64,000 bases of DNA from Segnochrobactrum spirostomi (GCF_009600605.1 NZ_VWNA01000003.1:186001-250000); one strand, 5' to 3'. Positions 17,235 to 31,300 are shown, counted from the first letter of the stretch. Numbers and translations: made by a program. Notes: generated from the letters alone by a model not told the origin.

Positions 17235-18059
17235 ATGGCCCGCGCCATCTCGCCCCGTCGCAAGGCGATCGCCACCCTTCTGTCCTGGGCGATCGCGCTG
17301 CTGTTGTTCTTTCCGATCCTCTATACGATCATTACGTCTGTGAAGACGGAGGTCGAGGCGATCTCAGGCTTCAATCTGATCCCGTCCTTCACCTTCGAGA
17401 ACTATATCGAGGTGGAGACCCAGCGGGACTATTGGAAGCCGTTCACCAACTCGGTGCTCCTCTCGATCGGCTCGACCTTCGTCGCGCTCATCATTTCCGT
17501 CCCGGCCGCCTGGGCCATGGCGTTCTCGCCGACCAAGCGCACCAAGGACGTCCTGATGTGGATGCTCTCCACCAAGATGATGCCTTCCGTCGCGGTGCTC
17601 GTTCCGATTTATCTGATGTTCCGCGATCTCAGGCTGCTCGACACCCATTTCGGCTTGATCGCCATCCTGATGCTGATCAACCTGCCGATCGTCGTGTGGA
17701 TGCTCTACACCTATTTCCGCGAGATCCCGGGGGAGATCCTCGAGGCGGCTCGGATGGACGGGGCGACGCTCTGGAACGAGATCATCCACGTTCTGATGCC
17801 GGTTGCGCTGCCGGGTATCACCTCGACGATGCTTCTCAACATCATCCTCGCCTGGAACGAAGCGTTCTGGACGATCCGGCTCACCACGGCGAACGCAGCG
17901 CCCCTCACTGCCTTCATCGCGTCGTTCTCCAGTCCGCAGGGCCTGTTTTGGGCGAAGCTCTCGGCAGCCTCGACGCTGGCCATCGCGCCCATCCTCATCA
18001 TGGGCTGGTTTTCCCAGAAACAACTCGTGCGCGGACTGACGTTCGGCGCCGTGAAGTGA
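17235..18059 (+). CDS. smoG: Sorbitol/mannitol ABC permease (SmoG-like)
   Basis: A 274-residue MalG-type permease with six helices; the EAA loop reads [15 protein letters not shown] followed by [14 protein letters not shown] lies just upstream of the ATG. The central [14 protein letters not shown] stretch is typical of the polyol-type permeases. It follows SmoF by 14 nt and precedes the ATPase by 34 nt. Confidence 0.87.
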   Translation: MARAISPRRKAIATLLSWAIALLLFFPILYTIITSVKTEVEAISGFNLIPSFTFENYIEVETQRDYWKPFTNSVLLSIGSTFVALIISVPAAWAMAFSPTKRTKDVLMWMLSTKMMPSVAVLVPIYLMFRDLRLLDTHFGLIAILMLINLPIVVWMLYTYFREIPGEILEAARMDGATLWNEIIHVLMPVALPGITSTMLLNIILAWNEAFWTIRLTTANAAPLTAFIASFSSPQGLFWAKLSAASTLAIAPILIMGWFSQKQLVRGLTFGAVK

Positions 18060-18093
18060 AGCGTCGGGCCCTCAAGGGACAATCGGAATAGTC

Positions 18094-19095
<1,002 letters not shown>

Positions 19096-19213
19096 GCGCG
19101 GCGCGCCGCCGACCTGCGGCCGTCGCGTCACGAACGATAACGAGAGGGTCCGTGGTCTCAGCACCGGGCACCTCTGGGCAAATGCACCTGGGAAACCCAT
19201 CGAGGACATCGCC

Positions 19214-20701
19214 ATGGCCGCCACGCCGCTCTCCCTCGCCACCCTGCCGGACATCGCCGCCCGCGTGCCCGTTCCGGCTTATGAGAGGTCGGCGCTGTCG
19301 GCCGGTATCGTCCATTTCGGCATCGGCAACTTCCACCGCGCCCATCAGGCGGTCTATCTCGATGCTCTGTTCAATCTGGGACGCGACCGCGACTTCGCCA
19401 TCGTCGGCGCGGGCGTCACGCCCTATGACGGCGCCATGCGCGCGGCGCTCGCGGCGCAGGATTATCTGACGACCGTGGTCGAGCAGGACGTCGGTACGTC
19501 GACGGCGCGGGTGACCGGCGCGATGATCGATTTCCTCGATCCGGCCGACCGCGCGGCGATCATTGACAGGCTCGCCGATCCCGCGATCCGCATCGTCTCC
19601 CTCACGATCACCGAGGGCGGCTATTTCATCGATCCGGCGACCGGCGTGTTCGATCCCGCCCATCCGGCGATTGCGGCCGACGGCGCCGATCCCGACGATC
19701 CGAAAACCGTGTTCGGCCTCATCGTGGCGGGCTTGAAGCGCCGCCGCACGGCGGGACTCGTGCCGTTCACGGTGATGTCCTGCGACAACATCCCCGGCAA
19801 CGGCCACGTCACCGAGAACGCCATCGCCGGTCTGGCACGGCTGAGCGATCCTGCTTTCGCGGACTGGATCGCGGCGAACGTCGCCTTTCCGAACTCCATG
19901 GTCGATCGCATCACGCCGGCGACCACGGCGCGCGAGATCGCCCATTGCGCGGAGACGTTCGGCATCGCCGATGCGAAGCCCGTCTATTGCGAGGAGTTCA
20001 CGCAATGGGTGCTGGAGGACCGCTTCACCGCCGGTCGTCCGGCCTTCGAGGCGGTCGGCGTCACGTTCGTTTCGGACGTCGCGCCGTTCGAACTGATGAA
20101 GATCCGCATCCTGAACGGCGGCCATGCGGCGATCGCCTATCCGGGCGAACTCCTCGACATCCATTTCGTCCACGAGGCGATGGAGGAGCCGCTCATCGCC
20201 GCCTTCCTCGCCAAGCTGGAGCGAACCGAAATCCGCCCCTGCGTGCCGCCGGTGCCGGGCGTCGATCTCGACGCTTATGTCGCCCTGATCGAGCGGCGCT
20301 TCGCCAATCCGAAGATCGGCGACACCATCTCCCGGCTCGCCCAGGACGGCTCCAACCGCCAGCCCAAGTTCATCCTGCCCTCGACCGCCGACCGGCTGCG
20401 CAAGGGGGAGGACGTCGTCGGCCTCGCCCTCGTCTCCGCGCTGTGGTGCCGCTATTTCGAGGGCACCTCCGACAGCGGCCGCGCCATCGTCTACAACGAC
20501 GTCAACGCCGATCGCCTCAAGGCCGCCGCGCAGGCGTCGCGCGCGGAGCCGACCGCCTTCCTCGCCGAGCGCGACATCTTCGGCACGGTGGCCGACGCGC
20601 CGCTTTTCGTCCGCCGCTTCACCGAAGCCCTCTCTTCGCTGCGCACGGTGGGCACGCGGGCGACGCTGACGGCCTATCTCGAGGGACGGCTCGGCGCGTA
20701 G
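19214..20701 (+). CDS. mtlK: Mannitol 2-dehydrogenase
   Basis: About 495 residues, matching the long-chain polyol-specific dehydrogenases (mannitol 2-dehydrogenase, D-mannitol + NAD to D-fructose). The N-terminal nucleotide-binding part has GIVHFGIGNFHRAHQAVYLD; the catalytic part has CDNIPGNG and a K-x-x-x-x-N-x-x-H arrangement in MKIRILNGGHA. The ATG at 19214 is where family similarity begins; longer in-frame reading overlaps smoK. As the last gene of the rightward smo unit it supplies the mannitol branch while smoS supplies the sorbitol branch, both yielding fructose. Confidence 0.9.
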   Translation: MAATPLSLATLPDIAARVPVPAYERSALSAGIVHFGIGNFHRAHQAVYLDALFNLGRDRDFAIVGAGVTPYDGAMRAALAAQDYLTTVVEQDVGTSTARVTGAMIDFLDPADRAAIIDRLADPAIRIVSLTITEGGYFIDPATGVFDPAHPAIAADGADPDDPKTVFGLIVAGLKRRRTAGLVPFTVMSCDNIPGNGHVTENAIAGLARLSDPAFADWIAANVAFPNSMVDRITPATTAREIAHCAETFGIADAKPVYCEEFTQWVLEDRFTAGRPAFEAVGVTFVSDVAPFELMKIRILNGGHAAIAYPGELLDIHFVHEAMEEPLIAAFLAKLERTEIRPCVPPVPGVDLDAYVALIERRFANPKIGDTISRLAQDGSNRQPKFILPSTADRLRKGEDVVGLALVSALWCRYFEGTSDSGRAIVYNDVNADRLKAAAQASRAEPTAFLAERDIFGTVADAPLFVRRFTEALSSLRTVGTRATLTAYLEGRLGA

Positions 20702-20709
20702 CCGAGCCC

Positions 20710-21420
20710 TCAGCCGACGTCGCCGCGGAAGGCCTCGAGACGCATCACGACGGTGGCGAGGGCGACGAGCGGCGGCACCACGAAGCACCAGCCGCCGACC
20801 GCGACGAAAAAGAGCGCGGCGGCGCCGCATCCGAGGGCGAAAGCGCCGACATTGGCGCCCATCCGCTTCAGGCGGCCGATCACGGTCGCCCGCTGCTCCG
20901 GCTTCACACCGCGTATGACGTCCGCCACGTCGATCATGATCTGCGTGGTGGTGCCCGTCATCAGGGTGGTCGGCGGGGCGGTACCGAGGTGTATCCGGTG
21001 GGCCGCGTTTTGGATTGCCATCGCGGCGACGAGGGAGAGGCCCGCGGCGATGGCCGCGAGGCTGTCCGCCTTGGGGAACGGCCCGAGCCCGATGATTAGG
21101 GCCGCGCCGACGACGAGGAGCGCGACCTTGAGGATGAGCATCGTCCGCAGCACCGGTAGCCCGCGGCCGGAAAGGCCGTAGCTCGCGAGCCGGGTGACGA
21201 CGACGACGGCGCAGAAGGTCGGCAGCGCGAGCAGCTTCAAAAGGATGCCCGAGGTGCCGTAGACGAGCGCCGCGCCGAGCGTCACGAAGTTCCCCGTCAC
21301 GTGGGCGGTGAACAGACCCTGGAGCGCCAGGAAGCCCGCGGTGTCGACATAGCCCGCGTTGAGGCTGAGCACGACCGGGAGCGCGAATTTCGCGGGTGAA
21401 GGCCGCGCTGCGTCCACCAT
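20710..21420 (-). CDS. YoaK/DUF1275 family membrane protein
   Basis: A 236-residue protein with about six hydrophobic segments and the DUF1275 hallmarks: an early AGYVDTAGFLALQGLFTAHVTGN motif (in part) and MAIQNAAHRIHLGTAPPTTLMTGTTT (in part). The family is widespread in proteobacteria; its function is not established, with transport proposed for some members. The ATG at 21420 is chosen because GGGAGG lies just before it; the frame stays open upstream to 21513. It converges on mtlK with an 8-nt gap and is divergent from the dehydrogenase at 21676. Confidence 0.83.
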   Translation of the reverse strand: MVDAARPSPAKFALPVVLSLNAGYVDTAGFLALQGLFTAHVTGNFVTLGAALVYGTSGILLKLLALPTFCAVVVVTRLASYGLSGRGLPVLRTMLILKVALLVVGAALIIGLGPFPKADSLAAIAAGLSLVAAMAIQNAAHRIHLGTAPPTTLMTGTTTQIMIDVADVIRGVKPEQRATVIGRLKRMGANVGAFALGCGAAALFFVAVGGWCFVVPPLVALATVVMRLEAFRGDVG

Positions 21421-21675
21421 GGAACCTCCCGTCGCGTTCGGCCTCCGGGCTGGCGCGCCCGCCCGGACGATGCTTGCGGCTCCACTCGAACAGATCGCCG
21501 GCCGAACCGCCAATCCCGTGTCGCGACGCCGATTTCACGAATTCGTGGCCACGAGTTCCGGCCGGCGCACGGCTCTCCGCGGTCGTTTCGGGTGCGCGCG
21601 GGGTTGCGAAGCCACGAGGCTGGCGCGATATGGGCGCACCGCGGGCTTCCCCGCGAGACCGTAAGGAGACGAGCG

Positions 21676-22559
21676 ATGAAGATCGGATTTATCGGACTGG
21701 GTCAGATGGGCATCGGCATGGCCGCCAATCTGGTGAAGGCCGGTCACGCCGTATCCGTCTACAACCGCACCCGGGACAAGACGGCGTCGCTCGTCGAGCA
21801 GGGGGCCCGGGCGGCGGAGAGCGTCGCCGATGCCTGCGGCGGCGAGGCCGTCATGACGATGCTCGCCAACGACGCGGCGCTCGAGGCCGTCGCCTTCGGG
21901 CCCGGTGGCATCGTCGAGAGCCTGCCCGCGGGGCCCTCCACGTGTCGTCCAGCACCATCAGCGTCGCCCTTTCGGAGCGCCTCGCCGCCGCCCACGCGGA
22001 GCGCGGCTCGCTCTATGTCTCGGCGCCGGTGTTCGGGCGTCCGCCGGTCGCGGCGGCGGGGCAGCTCTTCGTGGCGGCGGCCGGGCCGAAGGCCGCGGTC
22101 GAGGCCGCGATGCCGCTGTTCGATGCCATTGGCCAGCGCACCTTCGTGCTCGCCGAGGAGGCGCCGGTCGCTAATCTCGTCAAGCTCAGCGGCAATTTCC
22201 TGATCGCCTCGGTGATCGAGTCGCTCGGCGAGGCGATGGCCTTGGTGTCGAAGGGCGGCGTCGACCGCACCCAATATCTCGACCTGCTGACCTCCACGCT
22301 GTTCACCGCCCCGGTCTACAAGATCTACGGCGCGCTTATCGCGGAGCGGAAATACGAGCCGGCCGGCTTCGCCGCGCCGCTCGGGCAGAAGGACATCCGC
22401 CTGACGCTCGCGGCGGCCGAGGCGCTGCAGGTGCCGATGCCGGTCGCGAGCCTCTTGCGCGACCGCTTCCTGACCCTGCTCGCCAACGGCGGCGACCACC
22501 TCGATTGGGCGGCGATCGGCGACCTCGCCACCCAGGATTCCGGCGACCGCCGCACCTGA
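21676..22559 (+). pseudogene. NAD-dependent beta-hydroxyacid dehydrogenase, frameshifted
   Basis: The first 84 or so codons (MKIGFIGLGQMGIGMAANL, Rossmann GxGxMG) and the rest from about 21933 (HVSSSTISVALSERL onwards, including the catalytic-lysine helix VKLSGNFLIAS) belong to one 3-hydroxyisobutyrate/6-phosphogluconate-type dehydrogenase but lie in different frames. The break is at 21928-21937, in GCGGGGCCCTCC; restoring one base gives an unbroken ~294-residue enzyme. No canonical slippery heptamer fits, so a sequencing indel or a real inactivating deletion is likeliest. AAGGAG precedes the ATG. Substrate unknown. Confidence 0.8.
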
Positions 22560-22569
22560 CGACGTCTTT

Positions 22570-22593
22570 GAGCGGCCCCGATCGGGGCCGCTC
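22570..22593. terminator. Perfect 24-nt palindromic hairpin between convergent genes
   Basis: A 12-bp perfect self-complementary sequence centred on CCGATCGG lies between the dehydrogenase end (22559) and the end of the leftward gene at 22619. It probably ends or stabilises both transcripts; no U-run. Confidence 0.55.
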
Positions 22594-22618
22594 GACCCAC
22601 GAACTCGGCGCGCAGGGC

Positions 22619-24829
22619 TCAGGTCGGCTCGCGGACATCGACCGTGATCGACCGGACGCTGGTCTGCAACGTCGTCGCGTGCACGATCGCGAAGTGCACG
22701 ACCGCACGCCCCGGGGCGGTTGTCCGGAAGAGCCATCGGTGGCCGACTTGGTTGACGAATTCGAGACCGTCGCCGACGATCTCGATCGCCACGTCCCCGA
22801 TATCCGGGCCTTCGATATCGATCGAGAGCGGGGCGCCGGCCGCGAGATGGGTGGGCTCGTTCTCGACCCCGAAGCCTTCGATGGAGGCCGACGAGAGGCG
22901 GGCGGAGAGCCGAACCGGCGCTCTGGTGAGATGCTCCGTGATGAGGGCGCGTATCCGGTCGGCATTCGGCAGGATGTCGCCGCCCGAGATGTCCGAACGC
23001 AGTTCGACGAAGACATTCGCTTGCACCCAGAGCACGGCGGAGCCGTCGCGTGCCCGAAGCGCCTGCGCTCCGAAGGCCGCCGGTGCCGGCTCGAAGACGA
23101 GCTCAGCCGGGCCTTCCATGTGCGAAAGGTAGGTCCGCATGGCGTCGTTGGCAGCCTTCTCGTCGGCGGCCGCAAAGACATTCAGCGACGATCGCCGGCC
23201 GCTCCATTCGACTTCCAAGCGGCTGTAGCCGCCGTCTCGCGCTGGGAACGCCGCCTGTGTGAGGATGCTGCTGCCGAGCGCCTTCACGAAGCCCGACCAA
23301 TCCAAAGTCGGTTCGTCGGACCGGAGATCTCGTGGTGCTGCAGCCGTCGCGTACGACATCATCGTCACCGAGGAAATTGGCGATAGATCAACGTTCTGTG
23401 CAACGGTCCCGGCGGCCTTGCAGGGATATACGTTCTTGTTCGGCGACGGATCGCCATAGATCGCCGCGGTGTGATCGATCGTCGTGACGAGATAATTCGC
23501 ATAGGTCTCGGTGCCAAGAGCGGGACCGCCGCAAGCATCATAGATATTTGTCGCAGTTCCCGCTCCTGCGCCGACGAAGGAGTGCCGGATAAAATTGGTC
23601 CGGTACTTCTCCAAAATCGGCACGTTCGGAACTTTGACGGGGGTGATCGGCCAGAATGGGTTGTTGCAGGCTGGACCAATGCCCACGAGCTGCGTGGTGT
23701 TGATGAAGCCGAACGGCTCCAGCTTTTTGCGCGTGACGGCCAGGCCGAGAGCCCCGAGCATGACTTGCACGGCTGCGGCCTGATCGAAGCAGTTGCAGAT
23801 CGTCTTCGCCGGGTCGAGATAGTCTGCAAGCTTGAACCCGTTCGTCCCGACGAGAAAATAGGGCGCGCCTGAATCTGTATCATAGGCGCGGCCGAAATTT
23901 CTGAAGCAGGCGTCGGTGACGGCAGCCCTCGCGGCGCCCGCATCGCAGCCGTCCACCGCAGGGAACAACCTGCGCAGCACCGTCGTCCAGACGCCGGCGC
24001 TGAACATTGTCTTCGGAGTATCCAGCAGCCAGTAGATTTCGATCCGCGACCGCACCGCCAAGGTGACCGGGGCGGACGTCCCTTCGATGAGACGCCACTC
24101 GATGTCGCCAACAAGTTGCTTCAGAACGCCGATCGCCGCGGTGACACGCGCGTCGGACGTCTGAGCCCCGGCGACGGCAGTGATCTGTGCCGTGCTGATC
24201 ACCTCTGCGCCGGCGAGATAGCCCTTCAAGGTGCATTTCTTGCCCGCGAGGGCTTTATTGGCATACCAAGTAAGCTGCAAAACGTCGGCGCTGCCGACGC
24301 GAAAGGCCGCCGGGCACCGCGAGCCGATGCCATCCACGTAATCTCCGACCAAAGCCCAGATCGGCTGGGTGTAATCCACGACGCCACCGGCGGCGCTGCG
24401 GATCGCCAACCCCGTCCCGGTTCGCAGGCGAATGGCGGTGACGGCCGGCGCGCTGGCAATGCTCGCTTCGATTTCCAGCGGGTTATTCTTTTCAGGACAC
24501 GCATCGACGAGCCAGGCGCCGCCCCCCGATCGCGCCTGGTAGCTGACGGCGGACGCGGCATCAGCGCCTTGGCTGACGATGACATGATTTTTGCTTTTGG
24601 TCGGGCAGGCGATGTCGAAGGTGATCTCGCAGCTCGCTTGGCTGTAGGTAACGGTGCCTTCCGATCCGTAGAACCCGACCTTGTCCTTGATCTGCATGCC
24701 TGCTGAAGCGCCATTCGCAATGGAGGGCGCGGGGTCGATCGACCAATAGCCGTCCTTCGCCGTCTTGCGAACGAACGTCAGCGGGCCGGGGGAGATGTTT
24801 TTGATGGTCAGCGTGCTGGAATAGTCCAT
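22619..24829 (-). CDS. Large protein with aegerolysin-like and transglutaminase-like domains
   Basis: A 736-residue protein without signal peptide. Residues about 5-90 resemble aegerolysin/Gpp34 beta-sandwich proteins: LTIKNIS, a GYWSIDP segment, GFYGSEGTVTYS and FDIACPTKSKNHVIV line up in order with the 14-kDa Bacillus binary toxin component. Residues about 110-340 are beta-rich. Residues 340-435 carry a transglutaminase/Cys-protease-like triad: C347 in NCFDQAAAVQVML, H416 in RHSFVG, D431 in NIYDACGG. The C-terminal ~100 residues look like an Ig-like beta domain. Base composition is visibly less GC-rich than flanking genes, suggesting transfer. Domain calls are by eye; function is unknown, though an enzyme-armed lipid-binding effector or toxin is plausible. 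Confidence 0.7.
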   Translation of the reverse strand: MDYSSTLTIKNISPGPLTFVRKTAKDGYWSIDPAPSIANGASAGMQIKDKVGFYGSEGTVTYSQASCEITFDIACPTKSKNHVIVSQGADAASAVSYQARSGGGAWLVDACPEKNNPLEIEASIASAPAVTAIRLRTGTGLAIRSAAGGVVDYTQPIWALVGDYVDGIGSRCPAAFRVGSADVLQLTWYANKALAGKKCTLKGYLAGAEVISTAQITAVAGAQTSDARVTAAIGVLKQLVGDIEWRLIEGTSAPVTLAVRSRIEIYWLLDTPKTMFSAGVWTTVLRRLFPAVDGCDAGAARAAVTDACFRNFGRAYDTDSGAPYFLVGTNGFKLADYLDPAKTICNCFDQAAAVQVMLGALGLAVTRKKLEPFGFINTTQLVGIGPACNNPFWPITPVKVPNVPILEKYRTNFIRHSFVGAGAGTATNIYDACGGPALGTETYANYLVTTIDHTAAIYGDPSPNKNVYPCKAAGTVAQNVDLSPISSVTMMSYATAAAPRDLRSDEPTLDWSGFVKALGSSILTQAAFPARDGGYSRLEVEWSGRRSSLNVFAAADEKAANDAMRTYLSHMEGPAELVFEPAPAAFGAQALRARDGSAVLWVQANVFVELRSDISGGDILPNADRIRALITEHLTRAPVRLSARLSSASIEGFGVENEPTHLAAGAPLSIDIEGPDIGDVAIEIVGDGLEFVNQVGHRWLFRTTAPGRAVVHFAIVHATTLQTSVRSITVDVREPT

Positions 24830-25415
24830 GTCTTTGCGCCCTGTTGCGAGGAGGCTCGGGTGTCGGGGGTGTGGGAGACCGGGGCCCGAGCCATCAGCGC
24901 GGGCTCACTTTCTCATCTGCGTAGGCACGCGCGTCGCTCGGTGAGCCCATCGGCCGGGTATGGGATCCACCGCCGTAAGTCTCTTGTCTCAGTCCCGGCG
25001 CTCTCCCCGTGGGGCGACGCTCCATTCGCCTGCCTCCAGCGGGCCGTAGCGGCCAAAGCACGAACGGTTTGCCGCCCGGGCCTGGCCCGGCGGGTGTCTT
25101 GGTAGGTTCCGGTTCCTCTCCGGTGGAGCAGTGGCCGCCGATTCCAAATGTCCGCCGCCAATAATCCTATGAAATTAAGTGAGGACGGCCGTGGCGAAGG
25201 AGACGTCAACAGGCCCCTTGTCGTTCGTACTGCAACGTGAGGCGGTGGTGCTTCGAGCGAGCTCGCGTTGCTACGTGAACGATGAGTAGCAATGTTCTCT
25301 GCTGCCTTTGTCTCCTCTGCCCGGGACCGAGGGGATCAAGTGGAGCGCGGTCTTCTGGCGTGGAGGAAGGTTCATAACCAGCGCCGAGCCGTCCGCGCTC
25401 CACGGAGAGGCTGCA
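24830..25415. other. 586-nt intergenic region with structured GC-rich block
   Basis: No convincing gene on either strand. The part from about 24985 to 25140 is rich in inverted repeats: a strong bulged stem at about 25072-25092 (CCGCCCGGGCC with GGCCCGGCGG), GCGGGCCGTAGCGGCC near 25038, and CCGGTTCCTCTCCGG near 25107. It lies upstream of the aegerolysin-like gene on its strand, so it could be a structured leader, or a remnant of something else. No known riboswitch consensus was matched. Confidence 0.35.
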
Positions 25416-26078
25416 TCAAAGTTGGATGATCTGTCCGGTCGACGGCGCTCCGCCGCCGCTCGGGGGCGGACCTCCCGCAGACGCCTGATCGGCGAGCATG
25501 CGATATTGCTGGGTGCCCTTCTGCGTCGATATCGATCCGGAGAGGGTGTAGAGGTAGAGGTCGCCGGAGACGGAATAATCGCTGTTCGTGTTGTTCACGA
25601 AGAAATCGATCTCGACAGTCGACATCTGCTTTGCGAATTCGAGAAAGGCATCCATGAGCTTGCTGATCTGCTCAGAGCTCAAACCCATCGATTCCATCGA
25701 TTTTCGTGTCGACTCATAAGAGGCGCTGGCATGGCCGCCGCCGAAGAAATAGGACCACAGCGACAGGTTTGCGCTGGCCGAGGCCGTCGTCTTCTGCATC
25801 TCTTCGACTTCTTTGCGACGGCTCGCATCCAGCATCCCGAGCGCGAGGGTGTTGAGGTTCTTCACGTCCTCGCTCGTGAGCGCAGCGATCTGCAGCTTCG
25901 CTTTGATCGATCCGCTCGTGTGCGCCGACACGGTGTAGCTCAAGCCGGTGAGACGACCCATCCCGGAGGCGGAGATGGAGAAGGATTCTTTCGCTTCGCC
26001 GGCGACGACGGCGAATTCGACGGGTGGGCGGGGGTCGACGAACGTGACGTCCAGAACTCTCGTTTGAATCGCAGTCAT
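25416..26078 (-). CDS. Hypothetical protein, upstream partner of the aegerolysin-like gene
   Basis: A 220-residue protein I do not recognise. The start at 26078 has GGGAGAA before it; the open frame upstream to 26192 lacks support. No signal peptide. Residues about 1-70 are beta-like; about 70-160 are helical, with a charged, coiled-coil-like stretch (LDASRRKEVEEMQKTT), an aromatic/glycine patch (SLWSYFFGGGHASASY) and an amphipathic helix; about 165-200 are beta-like (VEIDFFVNNTNSDYSVSG), and the tail is Gly/Pro/Ser-rich. It precedes the large protein on the same strand across a 586-nt gap and shares its lower GC content, so the two may have arrived and act together. Confidence 0.6.
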   Translation of the reverse strand: MTAIQTRVLDVTFVDPRPPVEFAVVAGEAKESFSISASGMGRLTGLSYTVSAHTSGSIKAKLQIAALTSEDVKNLNTLALGMLDASRRKEVEEMQKTTASASANLSLWSYFFGGGHASASYESTRKSMESMGLSSEQISKLMDAFLEFAKQMSTVEIDFFVNNTNSDYSVSGDLYLYTLSGSISTQKGTQQYRMLADQASAGGPPPSGGGAPSTGQIIQL

Positions 26079-26407
26079 AGTGGTTCTCCCCTGATTGGAT
26101 GTGTCGATGCGCTCGGGTGACAAGCGACGTCTCTCGATCGTCGGTCTTCTGTCGGCCCTTGGGCGCTCCGCGCCGCAGAGGACGAAGCGCAACCAAGGAT
26201 TTTAGCGCTGGCCAGATATACCACCTATGCGATTATAAGCGCAACGATGAAATCGCTGCGCGCAGCCTCACGGGCGCCGTTCGGAATGAGCTCTGCACCC
26301 CGACAAGGGACGGCAAGCGGCGCACATCGCCGCAGCCGCCGGCTCCTTCGGGGCGTCCCGCTCTACGAAAAGTTGTGTCTAGAAGGACCTGCCGATGCAG
26401 GCGGAGT
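26079..26407. other. Intergenic region, nothing assigned
   Basis: 329 nt between the hypothetical gene start and the end of the oxoprolinase gene. The part at about 26200-26260 is richer in A/T and could hold the promoter of the leftward hypothetical gene. No gene or clear hairpin terminator is supported. Confidence 0.4.
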
Positions 26408-30054
<3,647 letters not shown>

Positions 30055-30058
<4 letters not shown>

Positions 30059-30858
30059 CGCCGGATCTCCTCGAGGCCGCGCGCGACCAGAATGTCCCAG
30101 ATTGCCTCGGCGTCGGAGGCGAAGGCGAACAAATCGAGGTCGCCCTCGGCGATCATGCCATGCTCGATCAGGGCCTCGAAGCGGATCACCGAGCGCCAAT
30201 AATCCTCGTCGTAAAGCACGATCGGGATCGGCGGCGCCTTGTGGGTCTGGCGCAGGGTGAGCAGTTCGAACATCTCGTCGAAGGTGCCGAAGCCGCCGGG
30301 GAAGACGACGAGCGCGTTCGCCCGCATGGCGAGATGCATCTTGCGCATCGCGAAATAATGGAAGCGGAAGGTGAGTTCGGGCGTGGTGTAGGCGTTCGGC
30401 TCCTGCTCGAAGGGCAGCGAGATGTTGAAGCCGATGGTCGGCGCGCCGGCCTCGCGGGCGCCGCGGTTCGCCGCCTCCATCACGCCGGGGCCGCCGCCGG
30501 TCGCGATGACGTTGTCCCGAAAGGCCCCATGGTTGGTGAGCGCGCCGCCGCGCTCGGACGCGATCCGCCCGAAGGCACGCGCCGCCGCATACCAATCCGC
30601 TTGCCGACCGGGACCGTTTGCACGGGTGCGCGCGCTGCCGAACACGACGACGGTGGAGCGTACGCCGGCGGCGCGCAGCGCCTCCTCGGCCTTGGCATAT
30701 TCGAGCAGGAAACGCACACCGCGCATGGAATCGCCGAGAAGAAAATCCGGATCGCACGCCGGCAACCGATAGGACGGCGACGCCATTTGCAGCGCGTTCG
30801 GCGGAAGCGCATCGCCGGTCGCGTCCGCCGGATCTCCAATGGTCGTCGGCTCGTCCAT
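30055..30858 (-). CDS. LOG-family protein (putative cytokinin riboside 5'-phosphate phosphoribohydrolase-like)
   Basis: A 268-residue Rossmann-type protein of the LOG/TIGR00730 group. The nucleotide-binding GGGPGVMEA is at 121-129 and the catalytic PGGFGTFDE at 187-195. Family members hydrolyse nucleoside 5'-monophosphates to base and ribose 5-phosphate; the older annotation as lysine decarboxylase is wrong for this group. The start at 30858 avoids a low-complexity upstream extension. An N-terminal tail of about 65 residues precedes the core. It overlaps the oxoprolinase gene by 4 nt, so the two are translationally coupled; the functional link is not obvious. Confidence 0.85.
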
Positions 30859-31084
30859 CCTCGATCCCCGCGCTCGCTCGGTCCGTCTCGCATGCGGGGT
30901 GCCGCCGACGCCCGGCGGACCCGCTTTCGGGCCTTCCCTGCCACACTTCGCCCCACCTTCCAACGCGGGCTTTCGGAGGACCGCGCGGCACGGGCGGGGC
31001 ATGGCCGCCGCGCTCGGCGCGGGCCACCGGCGAGCGCCGCAGCTTCGGCGATCTCTCGCCGTTGGATTTGGCGTGGCGCGGTGG

Positions 31085-31260
31085 GATTCAACAATGTCAG
31101 TAATTTATCACATATATTATAGTTTTGCGACAGATGTATCGTGTACGTATTGTTGCTTGCAATTATGGATTGTGACGAGTTCTGATGAGAGCTTTGCGAA
31201 ATTTGTGATGTTGAGCTATATGCCAGATGCTGCGTGTTGAGCGGCTAGGTGATGGGGGCA
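31085..31260 (+). promoter_or_regulatory. AT-rich promoter region of the giant autotransporter
   Basis: A sharply AT-rich stretch (for example TTTATCACATATATTATAG near 31103) in otherwise very GC-rich DNA directly precedes the autotransporter gene. It has many T-A steps of the kind bound by H-NS-like or Ros/MucR regulators in Rhizobiales. No single promoter can be fixed with confidence. Confidence 0.45.
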
Positions 31261-31300
31261 TCGCCGGCCGTTCTAGAATGATCTGCCTTGGGGGGCTGAG

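Noticed and set aside
21928-21937. Programmed -1 ribosomal frameshift
   Set aside because: No X-XXY-YYZ slippery heptamer in the right frame and the gene family does not use frameshifting.
24985-25230. Cobalamin riboswitch on the minus strand (GCCACTG seen)
   Set aside because: The other conserved parts of the aptamer are absent and no B12-related gene follows.
30059-31027. Upstream extension of the oxoprolinase reading frame
   Set aside because: It is the shadow frame of the LOG gene; the oxoprolinase similarity begins just after the ATG at 30058.
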